From Gammaproteobacteria bacterium (GTDB lineage Bacteria; Pseudomonadota; Gammaproteobacteria; Arenicellales; JAANXG01), in NCBI GenBank assembly GCA_024638505.1, contig JAHEKE010000001.1, positions 252,263-293,617 on the forward strand: 41,355 nucleotides of DNA. The letters are read 5' to 3'. How positions within the stretch are numbered: position 1 is the first letter of the stretch; each line of letters opens with the position of its first letter. This document shows positions 1 through 8,836 of the stretch, one piece after another. Position numbers and translations under genes: made by a program. Below the pieces are notes generated by a model. That model had not been told where the DNA came from. It saw nothing but the letters and a program-made list of their open reading frames with translations, and searched no databases.

Positions 1-1
1 C

Positions 2-1069
2 GCCAACGTCGCCGAGAACACCACCGCCGTCACCACCGTCACCGCCACCGACGCCGATGTGCCGGCCGATACGCTCACCTATGCCCTCGCCGGCGGTGCC
101 GATGCGGCCTTTTTCAGCATCGACGCCAGTGGCAACTTGAGTTTCCTCGCCGCCCCGGACTACGAAGCCCCGGCCGACAGCGATGGCAACAATGATTATG
201 TCGTCGATGTCAGCGTCTTCGACGGCGTCAACACCACCGTGCAGACCCTCACCGTCAATGTCACCGATGTCGTCGAAACAGCTCCACCCTCCGGCAACGG
301 CGGAAACACGGGTGGGGGAACTGACGATGGCGGAGACGGCTCGACTGACCCCATCGAACCACCCGATACGCCCACCACGCCCGACCCCGTGGGTGATGTT
401 ACTCCTAACGTTCTGTCCACGCCGGACGGGGATCCATTCGAATTCGCAGATTATCCAGATCCCTCACAGCCGGCGGACAATCTCAACTGGGAGATAGCGG
501 ATCCGACCGAGCCCGCGCTCCAACTCGACTCTACTCCTACAGCTGCCGATAGCGCTCCCGTCTCGCTGGTCACCCCGCCCGCACAAAATGTCGTCATCAG
601 TCAACTCACCAGCATCGCCCAGCGCGTGCGTGACGTTGGGGCGGTCGAGCTCGATGGCCTGGTCGACACAATCGAAGAGTTTGCGCAAGCAGCGCCCTTT
701 CTGCCTCCGCTGGAGCTGTCCGGCAAGCTGCTGGACCTGATTGATATGATGAAGCAGGAGATGAGCGACGCCAATCTCTCAGACGAACAAGTCCTGCTCC
801 TGACGAGTGCGCTTGGCGCCACATTGACGCTGTCGGTCGGCTACGTCGCCTGGCTGTTAAGGGTCGGGTACCTGGCCACCAGCTTGATGTCGTTAACGCC
901 GATATTGATGAGGAATTTTGATCCGTTAATCGTGGTAGCCAAACGGCGTAAAGATGAAGGCGCCGATGAAAAGCACGAAACAAGAAAAAACGATGAGGGG
1001 CTTAATCGACTATTCGACCAAAACGTCTATGATGAAAATGTGCAACCGCGATTTACCAAGCCCTCATGA
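2..1069 (+). CDS. C-terminal end of a giant cadherin-repeat surface protein (5' end outside window)
   Basis: The reading frame is open from the first base of the window, so only the C-terminal 355 or so codons are seen. It starts inside a cadherin-like repeat (AENTTAVTTVTATDAD, then an aspartate-rich segment and ending in TVNVTDV). A Gly/Asp/Thr/Pro-rich linker follows (about bases 270-400), then an acidic region. Near bases 795-900 there is a hydrophobic segment ending in a short basic tail (FDPLIVVAKRRK). I know this repeat, linker and membrane-segment ending from very large DUF4347/cadherin-type exoproteins of marine bacteria; the link is made by memory, not by search. Expected role is cell-surface adhesion or matrix binding, possibly calcium dependent. 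The repeat part is much richer in GC and ACC/GTC codons than the tail, as is common in tandem-repeat adhesins. The stop overlaps the next gene's start as ATGA, so the two are probably co-translated. Confidence 0.75.
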   Translation, partial: ANVAENTTAVTTVTATDADVPADTLTYALAGGADAAFFSIDASGNLSFLAAPDYEAPADSDGNNDYVVDVSVFDGVNTTVQTLTVNVTDVVETAPPSGNGGNTGGGTDDGGDGSTDPIEPPDTPTTPDPVGDVTPNVLSTPDGDPFEFADYPDPSQPADNLNWEIADPTEPALQLDSTPTAADSAPVSLVTPPAQNVVISQLTSIAQRVRDVGAVELDGLVDTIEEFAQAAPFLPPLELSGKLLDLIDMMKQEMSDANLSDEQVLLLTSALGATLTLSVGYVAWLLRVGYLATSLMSLTPILMRNFDPLIVVAKRRKDEGADEKHETRKNDEGLNRLFDQNVYDENVQPRFTKPS

Positions 1070-4000
1070 GACAGCTCAGTACGGCCCTCAAGATCAGCCT
1101 CGCGCTAGCACTTCTCTCCACTAGTATACTCGTCATAGCAGAGCTGATTGGCATTGTGCCCAACGAGAGCATCGGGTTACTCGAGGGACGAAAAAAATTC
1201 TCTGAATCGCTTGCCATTCAGGTGTCTGCAGCCGCCGCTCACAATGAGATTAAGTTTATTGAAAAAACGCTGGACACCGTTGTGCAGCGAAATACCGATG
1301 TGCTCTCTGCTGTACTGATTGGACATGACAATCGTATACTCGCTTCGGCAGGAAATCACGAGTTTCATTGGAGTAAGGTGCCGTTCAAAAAATCGACGCC
1401 AACTCATGTGCAAGTTCCTATCTTGAAGCTGGACGAAATCTGGGGCACGCTGCAGATAACTTTTTCCCCTCTCGAGCAGAAAAAAACGTTTCTCGCATTT
1501 TTTGACTCCTTTATCGGTTTAGTAGTTTTTGTGGGCTTGTGCGGCTTTCTACTTTTCTGCCTGTTCATTAAAAAAGTACTGCGCGAGCTCGACCCAGGCG
1601 CTGTTGTGCCAGAACGGGTGAAGGCCGCTTTCAATGCTCTAGCTGAAGGTTTGGTTATTCTCGACGAAAAACAGCAGATTGTTTTAGCCAACGACACCTT
1701 CGCCGAAAAGATGCACAAATCCCCGGACAAATTGATTGGGCGCAAGGCATCGACACTTCGCTGGGCCAACCAGGGGACAGGACAGCAAACCGACTACCCC
1801 TGGCAGCTCTGTCTGCGCCAGAAAAAAATACAAACCGGGCGCCCATTGAGATTCAAGGCCCCCGATGGGGAGCGAACCTTTATGGTCAACGCTACTCCTG
1901 TACTTGACGCCAAGGGCATCATACGCGGCGTGCTGGCTACCTTCGACGACGTTACTGATTTAGACAAAAAACACGAGACGCTAAAACTGGCGCTTTCTAA
2001 GCTGCGCCAGTCCAAGGATGAACTTCGCGACAAGACCTTAGAGCTCGAATTTCTCGCCAACCGAGATCCATTGAGCGGCTGTCTCAACCGGCGGGCGTTC
2101 CTGGAAAAATATGAAACCGTCTTTTTTGACGCCAGCGAGACGAAATCAAGCGTGGCGTGCATCATGGCTGATATTGATCACTTTAAGTCAATCAATGACC
2201 GCTATGGGCACCTTGCGGGTGATAAGGTGATACAGCTCATCGCTGAAACACTGCGCAGCAGCTCACGCTCACAAGATCTGGTTGGCCGTTATGGCGGAGA
2301 AGAGTTCTGCCTGATCCTGCCTGATACTGATATAGAGGAATGTTTTGTGCTGGCGGAACGTTTGCGCAAAGCCGTTCTAAACGACCACCCGATCAGTCTC
2401 ACCTCTATGAAACGGGTTACCATCAGCGTTGGCGTTGCCGAGCTCGGCGAGGATATTGCCGAACCCGCCGACCTTATCAATCGCGCAGACATAGCGCTTT
2501 ACGAGGCCAAACGAAACGGCCGCAACCAGGTAGTCCGCTGGGATCCCCAGCTCAGTGAAGACAACGACAACAGATCTGAGGCTGATGACGTACAAGCCTC
2601 GTCGGACGGTGCTCAACGGGAATCGCCTGTCAATGATGAGGAACAGGACACCAGCGCGGCCGCCGCTCTACGGCAGCGCGTGTCCGAGCTGGAAACTGAG
2701 CTCGAGCACTACAGAGAGGTGCTGGAGCAAAAGAGCGGATTGGATAAACTGACCGGGCTGCCCAACCGCCTTTTGTTCATAGACCGAATAAATCAGGCGT
2801 TAGCGCGCAGCAAGCGGCAAAACCAGATTGCCGCTTTGGTATCACTCGATGTCGACGCTTTCAAGCGCGTCAACGACGCTCTAGGCCACTTAGCGGGGGA
2901 TCAATTATTGAAGAGAGTCGCCGAGCGAATAGCGACCGTGCTGCGCTCCGTTGATACCGTGGCGGTGCTCGGAAGCGAAGGCGATCATTCCACGATTTCG
3001 CGCCTCAGCAACGATGAGTTCGGCGTTCTCATTACTGATTTGCCAAGCGTTGAGCCCGTAACTTGGATTGTCAAGCGCATATTAAACAGTACCACGGAAA
3101 GGCTTGTGATCGATGATCACGAGATCTTGGTGACGTGCAGCGCCGGGGTGAGTTTGTTTCCGCATGACGGCGAAGACGCGGAGAACCTTCTGCGAAATGC
3201 GGGAGCAGCACGCAGCGCGGCCAAGCGCCGGTTTGGCCGCAACAATGTGAGGTTCTTTTCTTCCGATCTGAACAAAGCCTCCTACCGCCAATTATGGCTG
3301 GAAGGCCAGCTTAGCCGCGCGCTGGAAAATAAAGAGCTGGCCCTGCGCTATCAGCCTAAAATCGATCTTAAGTCCGGGAAAGTAAAAGCTATGGAGGCTT
3401 TGGTACGCTGGCGCCACCCAAAGCTGGGCCTGATTTCACCCAAAGACTTCATCCCCACCGCGGAACACACGGGTTTGATTGATGGGGTTTCTGACTGGGT
3501 GATGCGCAGTGCCTGCGAACAGACCCGACAATGGATCGAGCGCGGCTTCTCTGACCTTAGGGTTGCGGTTAATCTTTCCAATATTCAGCTACGAGACAAG
3601 GACCTTGCGCAAGACATCCTGTCCGTTCTCGATCAGACCGGATTACCGCCCAGCCATCTGGAACTTGAAATCACAGAAACCACAATGATGGAAAATTTCA
3701 GCGTCGCCCTAACCACCATTAAGCGGCTGCATGATGCGGGTGTCCACTTTGCCATTGATGACTTCGGCACGGGCTATTCTTCTCTCAGCTGTCTGAAAAT
3801 TCTACCGGTGAATTCGGTAAAGGTGGATCGCTCTTTTTTAAGCGAAACTTTCCCGTTGGAACAGGACCAGCTCATTATCGGCGCCATCATTTCCATGTCA
3901 CACAGTATGGGCTTGCGAGTAGTGGCAGAGGGGGTGGAGACCCAGGCCCAGCTAGGGCTGCTGCGCAACATGGGCTGCGACGAAATACAGGGATACTTGT

Positions 4001-4080
4001 TCAGCAAGCCGCTATCCGCGGAAAAAGCGACCCGGTTTCTGCTACAGCACGCGCCCAATGAGATCAGTTCCGCTGCCTGA
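1066..4080 (+). CDS. Membrane PAS-GGDEF-GGDEF-EAL cyclic-di-GMP synthase/phosphodiesterase
   Basis: A 1004-residue bifunctional c-di-GMP enzyme. Hydrophobic segments at about residues 8-28 and 146-168 bracket a small periplasmic sensor region. A PAS-like domain follows at about 180-295 (NALAEGLVILDEKQQIVLAN). GGDEF domain 1 (about 330-490) has an intact GGEEF signature near residue 409, preceded at the right distance by an RSQD product-inhibition site (RxxD), so it looks catalytically competent. GGDEF domain 2 (about 555-720) has SNDEF at 648-652, a degenerate signature, and is more likely a regulatory GTP-binding or inactive domain. The EAL domain (about 745-990) keeps EAL at 777-779 and DDFGTG at 898-903, so it looks like an active phosphodiesterase. 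The start overlaps the upstream adhesin stop by 4 nt, suggesting that adhesion and c-di-GMP level are linked. Which activity dominates cannot be read from sequence. Confidence 0.93.
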   Translation: MRQLSTALKISLALALLSTSILVIAELIGIVPNESIGLLEGRKKFSESLAIQVSAAAAHNEIKFIEKTLDTVVQRNTDVLSAVLIGHDNRILASAGNHEFHWSKVPFKKSTPTHVQVPILKLDEIWGTLQITFSPLEQKKTFLAFFDSFIGLVVFVGLCGFLLFCLFIKKVLRELDPGAVVPERVKAAFNALAEGLVILDEKQQIVLANDTFAEKMHKSPDKLIGRKASTLRWANQGTGQQTDYPWQLCLRQKKIQTGRPLRFKAPDGERTFMVNATPVLDAKGIIRGVLATFDDVTDLDKKHETLKLALSKLRQSKDELRDKTLELEFLANRDPLSGCLNRRAFLEKYETVFFDASETKSSVACIMADIDHFKSINDRYGHLAGDKVIQLIAETLRSSSRSQDLVGRYGGEEFCLILPDTDIEECFVLAERLRKAVLNDHPISLTSMKRVTISVGVAELGEDIAEPADLINRADIALYEAKRNGRNQVVRWDPQLSEDNDNRSEADDVQASSDGAQRESPVNDEEQDTSAAAALRQRVSELETELEHYREVLEQKSGLDKLTGLPNRLLFIDRINQALARSKRQNQIAALVSLDVDAFKRVNDALGHLAGDQLLKRVAERIATVLRSVDTVAVLGSEGDHSTISRLSNDEFGVLITDLPSVEPVTWIVKRILNSTTERLVIDDHEILVTCSAGVSLFPHDGEDAENLLRNAGAARSAAKRRFGRNNVRFFSSDLNKASYRQLWLEGQLSRALENKELALRYQPKIDLKSGKVKAMEALVRWRHPKLGLISPKDFIPTAEHTGLIDGVSDWVMRSACEQTRQWIERGFSDLRVAVNLSNIQLRDKDLAQDILSVLDQTGLPPSHLELEITETTMMENFSVALTTIKRLHDAGVHFAIDDFGTGYSSLSCLKILPVNSVKVDRSFLSETFPLEQDQLIIGAIISMSHSMGLRVVAEGVETQAQLGLLRNMGCDEIQGYLFSKPLSAEKATRFLLQHAPNEISSAA

Positions 4081-4243
4081 TTCAACCTGTGTCCGAGTGT
4101 GACGAGAGCTAGCGTTTTCTTGATGCTGAAACAAACGCCATTCGCACTACCGCCCCAATAGCCGTCTTCTAGTGATCAGCTCCAGCATACCGGGCGCCTG
4201 TTACTGCTAACGCGGTTCACCACTTAATCTGCATACTGCATCC

Positions 4244-4257
4244 ACTATAATTATAGT
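4244..4257. promoter_or_regulatory. Perfect 14-bp AT-rich palindrome with embedded TATAAT
   Basis: ACTATAATTATAGT is a perfect palindrome in the 232-bp gap before the TPR gene. It contains a consensus -10 hexamer (TATAAT) on each strand and lies about 55 bp upstream of the ATG at 4313. No good -35 hexamer is seen 17 bp upstream (CTTAAT). It may be a -10 element, an operator, or both. The rest of the gap (4081-4312) shows no gene. Confidence 0.35.
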
Positions 4258-4312
4258 AACGCCAGCCATTAGGCCGCACAGAACTTGCTCATGTAAAAAT
4301 GGAGGCTAAAGC

Positions 4313-5056
4313 ATGACCGACTATTATGACCTGGGGACCTATAGCCGGCCGATTTCAACTGAATCCCCGGAAGCTCAGCTCTGGTTCGACCGCGGGCTAA
4401 TTTGGTGTTACGGATTCAATCACTGGGAAGCATTTCACTGTTTCCAAAACGTCATCAAGTTCGATCCGGGCTGCGCCATGGGCTATTGGGGACTGGCTTA
4501 CGCGGTTGGCCCTGACTGTCACAAGCCGTGGGATGCCTACACTAATACCGAGTTATACAGATCGCTGGAAAATGCAGACACGACGACGCAAACGGCCATC
4601 GAACTCGCCGACTGCGCCAGCGCCGTGGAACAGGCCATAATCAGCGCACTGCCTCATCGCTACCCATCCGAAAAGCCGACTGACGACTTTACCGTGTGGA
4701 ACGACGACTATGCCAATACCATGCGCACCGTGTATGAATCCTACCCAGACGATCTTGACGTCGTGGCGCTGTGCGCAGAGGCGCTAATGGCTCGGTCATG
4801 CTATGACCTCTGGGGTCCGGACGGCGAACCGTTACCGGGTGCGGATACCCTGGAAGTTGATACTATTTTAGAAAAAGCGTTAGCGCAGATGGAGCAGCCG
4901 GGCGCTGTTCCGCATCCCGGGGTGCTGCACATGTACATCCGGCTGATGGAAAAGGCCCCCTATCCCCAGCGCGCCATGGAAGCGTCGGAAATCCTGCGAG
5001 AGCTGGTGCCAGACCCAACGTGGCAGGCCGGGGTTCCCCGGGCCCAGTTCGAGTGA
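4313..5056 (+). pseudogene. TPR-repeat family protein, C-terminally truncated
   Basis: The N-terminal part reads like the soluble TPR-type proteins of about 500-570 residues that start with a 'sPEAQ-WFDRGL-WCYGFNHWEA' region (here residues 18-40, followed by FDPGCAMGYWGLAYAVG). The match continues through HPGVLHMYIRLMEKAPYPQRA to ILRELVPD near residue 233. At that point the family normally continues with an AGHL-HMP-HID type segment and a further 250-300 residues. Here the frame changes to an unrelated 13-residue tail (PTWQAGVPRAQFE) and stops at 247 residues. The start is well supported by GGAGG at 4301-4305. The remaining 119 bp before the ABC transporter hold no continuation in any frame that I can recognise, which suggests a 3' deletion rather than a simple frameshift. 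The function of the family is not established. A shortened but functional protein is the alternative. Confidence 0.6.
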
Positions 5057-5175
5057 AACAGCTGCCCTGCGCCAATACCCCCAAAGGCACGAGAAGGTCG
5101 CTTACGTCCGCATAGCGGCATTTTAAGGCGAGGTAGACCAAGCCCGGCCGATCCCCATAATTCTAAGGAGTGCAG

Positions 5176-6837
5176 TCAGGAAACCGAAGTGGATGAAATC
5201 GCGCCCTGCTGCGCGCGTCGCTGCATCAGATCATCGAGCCAGTTAGGATCCATTTCTGGCACCGAGGACAGCAACAGATCCGTGTACTCATGATGCGGTG
5301 GAGTAAACATCTCTTCCTTCGGGCCGTGCTCGACAATCTTGCCTTGCAGCATGACTATAACTTCGTCAGCGATAGCCCTAACCGTTGCCAGATCATGGGT
5401 AATGAACATGTAGGACAGCCTAAGTTCTCGCTGTAGTCTGTCCAGCAGCTTCAGTATGCCTTCCGCCACAATCTGGTCCAGAGCCGAAGTGACTTCGTCA
5501 CAGATGATGAACTCCGGCTCCGCTGCCAACGCCCGCGCGATACAGATACGCTGCTTTTGGCCTCCGGACAGCTCTCCTGGAAAGCGGTCAATAAACTGGT
5601 CCGGCTCGAGCTCTATCATGGACAGCAGATCTTTGATCTTGTCTTCCAGTTCGCGGCCGGACAGGCCTAGATAGAAGCTTAAAGGCCGGCCAATAATCTG
5701 ACGGATGCGCTGCTTGGGATTAACTGCCGTATCTGCCATTTGATAGATCATCTGCGCGTGTCGCAGCTGGTCCTTTGAGCGTTTGCGATAGTCGCCCGGT
5801 AACGCCTCCCCTTCTACCAGAACCTGACCCTGCTTTGGTGGCAGCAGACCGGTAATAACGCGTGCCGCGGTGCTTTTACCGCTGCCGGACTCACCCACCA
5901 CGGCGACCGTCTGGCCGCGATAAATATCGAAAGAGATATCGTGCAGCACCGTCAGCGGACCGTAGGCTGCGGTCACGTGGTCGACCCGGATCAGCGGTTC
6001 CTTACTGGTATCATAAATCTCCGTTTCTTTTTTAAATGTCCGCACCGCCCAGAGTGTCTTGGTATAGTCCTCCTGCGGTGAAGCCATCATGGTGGCTGTA
6101 TCCGCCTGTTCAACCAGCTCACCATAGCGTAACACCATGATGCGGTCTGCCATTTGTGCCACCACCGCCAGATCGTGCGTGATGTATATCGCAGCGGTAT
6201 TGAACTGATCAACGATATCTCGAATTGTGGCCAGCACCTCAATCTGGGTGGTGACGTCCAGCGCGGTGGTGGGCTCGTCGAATACGATGATATCCGGTCG
6301 ACAGGCCATGGCCATGGCGGTCATGGCCCGCTGTAACTGGCCGCCTGACACCTGATGCGGGTAGCGATAGCCGATGTTGTCCGGATCGGGCAGCAGCAGT
6401 TTTTTGTAGAGGTCTTTGGCATCTGCTTCCGCCTCCGACCTGCTTCTTACCCCATGCTCTACCGGGCCCTCGGTAAATTGCTCAATCAGCTTGTGCGCCG
6501 GATTAAACGAGGCGGCGGCGCTCTGCGCGACGTAAGAGATGCGCACCCCCCGCAGCTTGCGCCGTTCCTCTTCGCTTGCGGCCATCAAGTCGATGCCGTC
6601 GAATACGATGGATCCGCCGGAAATCCGGCATCCGGGACGGGCGAAAGCCATCGCCGCCAGGCCAATGGTCGACTTGCCGGCGCCGGACTCTCCAATCAGG
6701 CCCAGAACTTCACCGCGCTTAAGGGTGACATCGAGGCCCTTGACGATCTCATGCCATTCTTCATCGGCCTGCCCCTCGATGTGCAAGCCGCGAATCTCGA
6801 GCAGCAGATCGCTGTCCTTTTCTGCGTTACTGGTCAT
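5176..6837 (-). CDS. Peptide-type ABC transporter, fused double ATPase (DppD-DppF type)
   Basis: A 553-residue cytoplasmic protein with two complete ABC ATPase domains in one chain. Domain 1 has Walker A GESGAGKS at 49-56, signature VSGGQ at 163-167 and Walker B IIVFDE at 183-188. Domain 2 has Walker A GESGSGKS at 315-322, LSGGQ at 423-427 and Walker B FIICDE at 443-448. Peptide/nickel importers normally use two separate ATPases, and fused versions are a known variant. It powers the two permeases encoded just upstream. Its ATG at 6837 lies inside the 3' end of dppC (11-nt overlap), so the genes are translationally coupled. The peptide/nickel/opine family is clear; the actual substrate is not. 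Confidence 0.93.
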   Translation of the reverse strand: MTSNAEKDSDLLLEIRGLHIEGQADEEWHEIVKGLDVTLKRGEVLGLIGESGAGKSTIGLAAMAFARPGCRISGGSIVFDGIDLMAASEEERRKLRGVRISYVAQSAAASFNPAHKLIEQFTEGPVEHGVRSRSEAEADAKDLYKKLLLPDPDNIGYRYPHQVSGGQLQRAMTAMAMACRPDIIVFDEPTTALDVTTQIEVLATIRDIVDQFNTAAIYITHDLAVVAQMADRIMVLRYGELVEQADTATMMASPQEDYTKTLWAVRTFKKETEIYDTSKEPLIRVDHVTAAYGPLTVLHDISFDIYRGQTVAVVGESGSGKSTAARVITGLLPPKQGQVLVEGEALPGDYRKRSKDQLRHAQMIYQMADTAVNPKQRIRQIIGRPLSFYLGLSGRELEDKIKDLLSMIELEPDQFIDRFPGELSGGQKQRICIARALAAEPEFIICDEVTSALDQIVAEGILKLLDRLQRELRLSYMFITHDLATVRAIADEVIVMLQGKIVEHGPKEEMFTPPHHEYTDLLLSSVPEMDPNWLDDLMQRRAQQGAISSTSVS

Positions 6838-7735
6838 CTCTCAGCCCGCTGGTTTTGTGCAGGAACCAATCCACTACAAAGTTTACCGCAACGGTGAGCA
6901 GCGCGATGGCGGCGGCGGGCAGCAGCGGCGTAATGTCACCGTATGTAATCAGCGTCGCGTTATCCCGCACCATGCTGCCCCAGTCGGCGGTCGGGGGCTG
7001 CAGGCCCAGACCTAAGAAACTCAGCGACGCGATGGTCAAGAAGACGAAACAGAAGCGCAGGCCGAACTCCGCCACCAGCGGGGGCATGATGTTAGGCAGC
7101 ACCTCTTTCAGCGTTATCCAGCCGAGCCCCTCTCCGCGCAGGCGCGCTGCCTCGACGAAATCCATTACCACCACATTCAAACTGACCGCCCTTGCCAGGC
7201 GGTATACCCGGGTGGAATCAAGCACGGCGATGACCAGCACCAGCACTGGGATGGAGGTACCGAAAATTGTCAGCAGCAGCAAGGCAAAAATCAGCGCCGG
7301 AATAGCCATGAGGATATCAACCACGCGGCTGAACACCTGATCGAGCCATCCGCCCAAAGTAGCCGCCAGGATGCCTCCGACGCCGCCAATCAGAAACGCC
7401 AGTATGGTGGTAATCAGCGCGATGCCAATAGTATTGCGCGCGCCGTACAGCAGGCGCGTTAACATGTCACGCCCCAGGTTATCCGTGCCCAGAATAAACT
7501 CTTCTCCCCATTCCTCAAATTCAACCCCTACCACCTCAGACTCGCCGTAGGGCGTCAGCAGCGGTGCGAACAGGGCGACGACGAAGTAAATCAGGATCAC
7601 GATAACGCCGAACTTTGCGCTCATCGGCGCTTTTTTAAGCTGCTTTAGAGCATCGCTGAGCCTGCGCTCACGCCGCGTCGGCGGCGCCACGGCATCTGCC
7701 GTTTGTCCTACCGTACTATCGATTTCCTGGCTCAT
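6827..7735 (-). CDS. ABC transporter permease, DppC family
   Basis: Inner-membrane permease of a peptide-type ABC importer, 302 residues from the ATG at 7735. I chose this start because it overlaps the stop of the upstream permease as ATGA, while a longer reading from 7828 would run almost 100 bp into that gene and add a basic, non-homologous leader. Features seen are a cytoplasmic N-terminal extension, one membrane segment before the large loop (GVIVILIYFVVALFAPLLTP), the family segment FILGTDNLGRDMLTRLLYG, several later membrane helices, and an EAA-type coupling loop (EAARLRGEGLGWITLKEVLP) that docks on the ATPase. Together with DppB it forms the translocation pore. Confidence 0.93.
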   Translation of the reverse strand: MSQEIDSTVGQTADAVAPPTRRERRLSDALKQLKKAPMSAKFGVIVILIYFVVALFAPLLTPYGESEVVGVEFEEWGEEFILGTDNLGRDMLTRLLYGARNTIGIALITTILAFLIGGVGGILAATLGGWLDQVFSRVVDILMAIPALIFALLLLTIFGTSIPVLVLVIAVLDSTRVYRLARAVSLNVVVMDFVEAARLRGEGLGWITLKEVLPNIMPPLVAEFGLRFCFVFLTIASLSFLGLGLQPPTADWGSMVRDNATLITYGDITPLLPAAAIALLTVAVNFVVDWFLHKTSGLRDDQ

Positions 7736-8688
7736 CGCGGGTGCAGCAACCTTGGGTTGGTGACGATGGATAAGATATCGGCGGTCAGGTTTAGAATAAT
7801 ATAGGTAGCGGCAAAGATGACGCAGCACGCCTGAACGACCGGGATATCCCGTTTCTGCACCGAATCCACGATCAGCTGGCCCAGCCCGGGGTAAACGAAT
7901 ACCACCTCAACCACAACCACGCCCACAATCAGGTAAGCCAGGTTAATGACAATGACATTAACGATCGGCGCCCACGCATTTGGCAGGGCGTGCTTGAGAA
8001 TAATGTGTCGCCGCGTCATGCCCTTCAGATTCGCCATTTCTATGTACGGACTGGCGAGCAGATTGATAATGCTGGCGCGGGTCATCCGCATCATGTGCGC
8101 CACCACTACCAGGGTGAGCGTAAGCGCCGGCAGAAAAGCCTTGTAGAGCTTTACGGCCAACGTCGTTTCAGGCGAGACGTTGGACAGGCTGGGGAACCAG
8201 CCCAAGTTAACCGAAAACACGATGATCAAAATATAGGCGACAAAAAACTCGGGGAAGGATATCGATGAAAGCGTGACGATGTTGACCGCACGGTCGTAAA
8301 TGCTGTTGCGATACAGCGCAGCCAAGAGGCCCAAGGTCAGAGACAGCGGCACCGCTATCACCGCGGCGTAAATGGCCAGAAAGAAAGTATTCAAAGCGCG
8401 GTCGCCAATCAGTTCTGCGATCTGCCTGCCGTTTGCCAGAGAGACGCCGAAATCACCCCGCAGCATGTCGCCAAGCCAGATAAAATAGCGGTGATACACT
8501 GGTTTATCCAGCCCCAGCTCCCGGCGGCAGGCATCAACCGTCTCTTTCGTCGCGGCCTGCCCCTGCAGTTCCTGGCAAATGTCGCCGGGCAGCAGCTCCA
8601 CACCGCCGGCAATAATAATAGAAATCACGAACAGCACGAATAAGCCCAGCCCCAGGCGCTGGGCGATGATTTTAATCAGCTTGAACAA
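7732..8688 (-). CDS. ABC transporter permease, DppB family
   Basis: A 318-residue inner-membrane permease. The N-terminal helix (LGLGLFVLFVISIIIAGGVE) is followed by the family's usual periplasmic region with the short motif LGLDKPVYHRYFIWLGDMLR, then GDFGVSL, further helices, and a coupling loop (MANLKGMTRRHIILKHALP). The start is TTG at 8688, supported by a GAGG ribosome-binding site about 8 nt upstream; no ATG or GTG fits better. A 54-codon ORF overlaps this start by 17 nt, so initiation may depend on translation of that ORF. Expression may be limited relative to the binding-protein gene by the terminator at 9353-9381. Confidence 0.92.
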   Translation of the reverse strand: MFKLIKIIAQRLGLGLFVLFVISIIIAGGVELLPGDICQELQGQAATKETVDACRRELGLDKPVYHRYFIWLGDMLRGDFGVSLANGRQIAELIGDRALNTFFLAIYAAVIAVPLSLTLGLLAALYRNSIYDRAVNIVTLSSISFPEFFVAYILIIVFSVNLGWFPSLSNVSPETTLAVKLYKAFLPALTLTLVVVAHMMRMTRASIINLLASPYIEMANLKGMTRRHIILKHALPNAWAPIVNVIVINLAYLIVGVVVVEVVFVYPGLGQLIVDSVQKRDIPVVQACCVIFAATYIILNLTADILSIVTNPRLLHPR

Positions 8689-8836
8689 GGATGAGCCTCT
8701 TCCGACAGACGCCTAGGTGAACGACCAGCGTTCCAACGCCAGGCTGGGGGGTGTGGTTGTTCACGTCCAGTGCCGCCATGCGGCGGGATACTCCGCCCGG
8801 CAGCAACAGCTTTTTCAGTCGGCCAACTTCTGACAT
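8672..8836 (-). CDS. Small hypothetical ORF (54 aa) overlapping the dppB start
   Basis: ATG at 8836 is preceded by an unusually strong purine-rich ribosome-binding site (GGAGGAGG, about 6 nt spacing). The frame runs 54 codons to TAA at 8674-8672, ending 17 nt inside dppB. The peptide begins MSEVGRLKKLLLPGGVSRR and has no signal peptide, membrane segment or family that I recognise. The strong site and the overlap suggest a translated leader that couples ribosomes onto the TTG start of dppB. It could instead be the decayed remnant of a gene, or a chance ORF. Confidence 0.4.
   Translation of the reverse strand: MSEVGRLKKLLLPGGVSRRMAALDVNNHTPQPGVGTLVVHLGVCRKRLILVQAD

Noticed and set aside
1-360. 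GC-rich ACC/GTC repeats at the window start as a DNA repeat or CRISPR-like element
   Set aside because: They are codon-level repetition within cadherin-type protein repeats, in frame with the ORF; no direct repeats with regular spacers.
5973-5980. CACGTG cores at 5974, 13811, 33273 and 40737 as further parS sites
   Set aside because: The flanking bases do not match the parS arms; only the pair at 25193-25235 fits.
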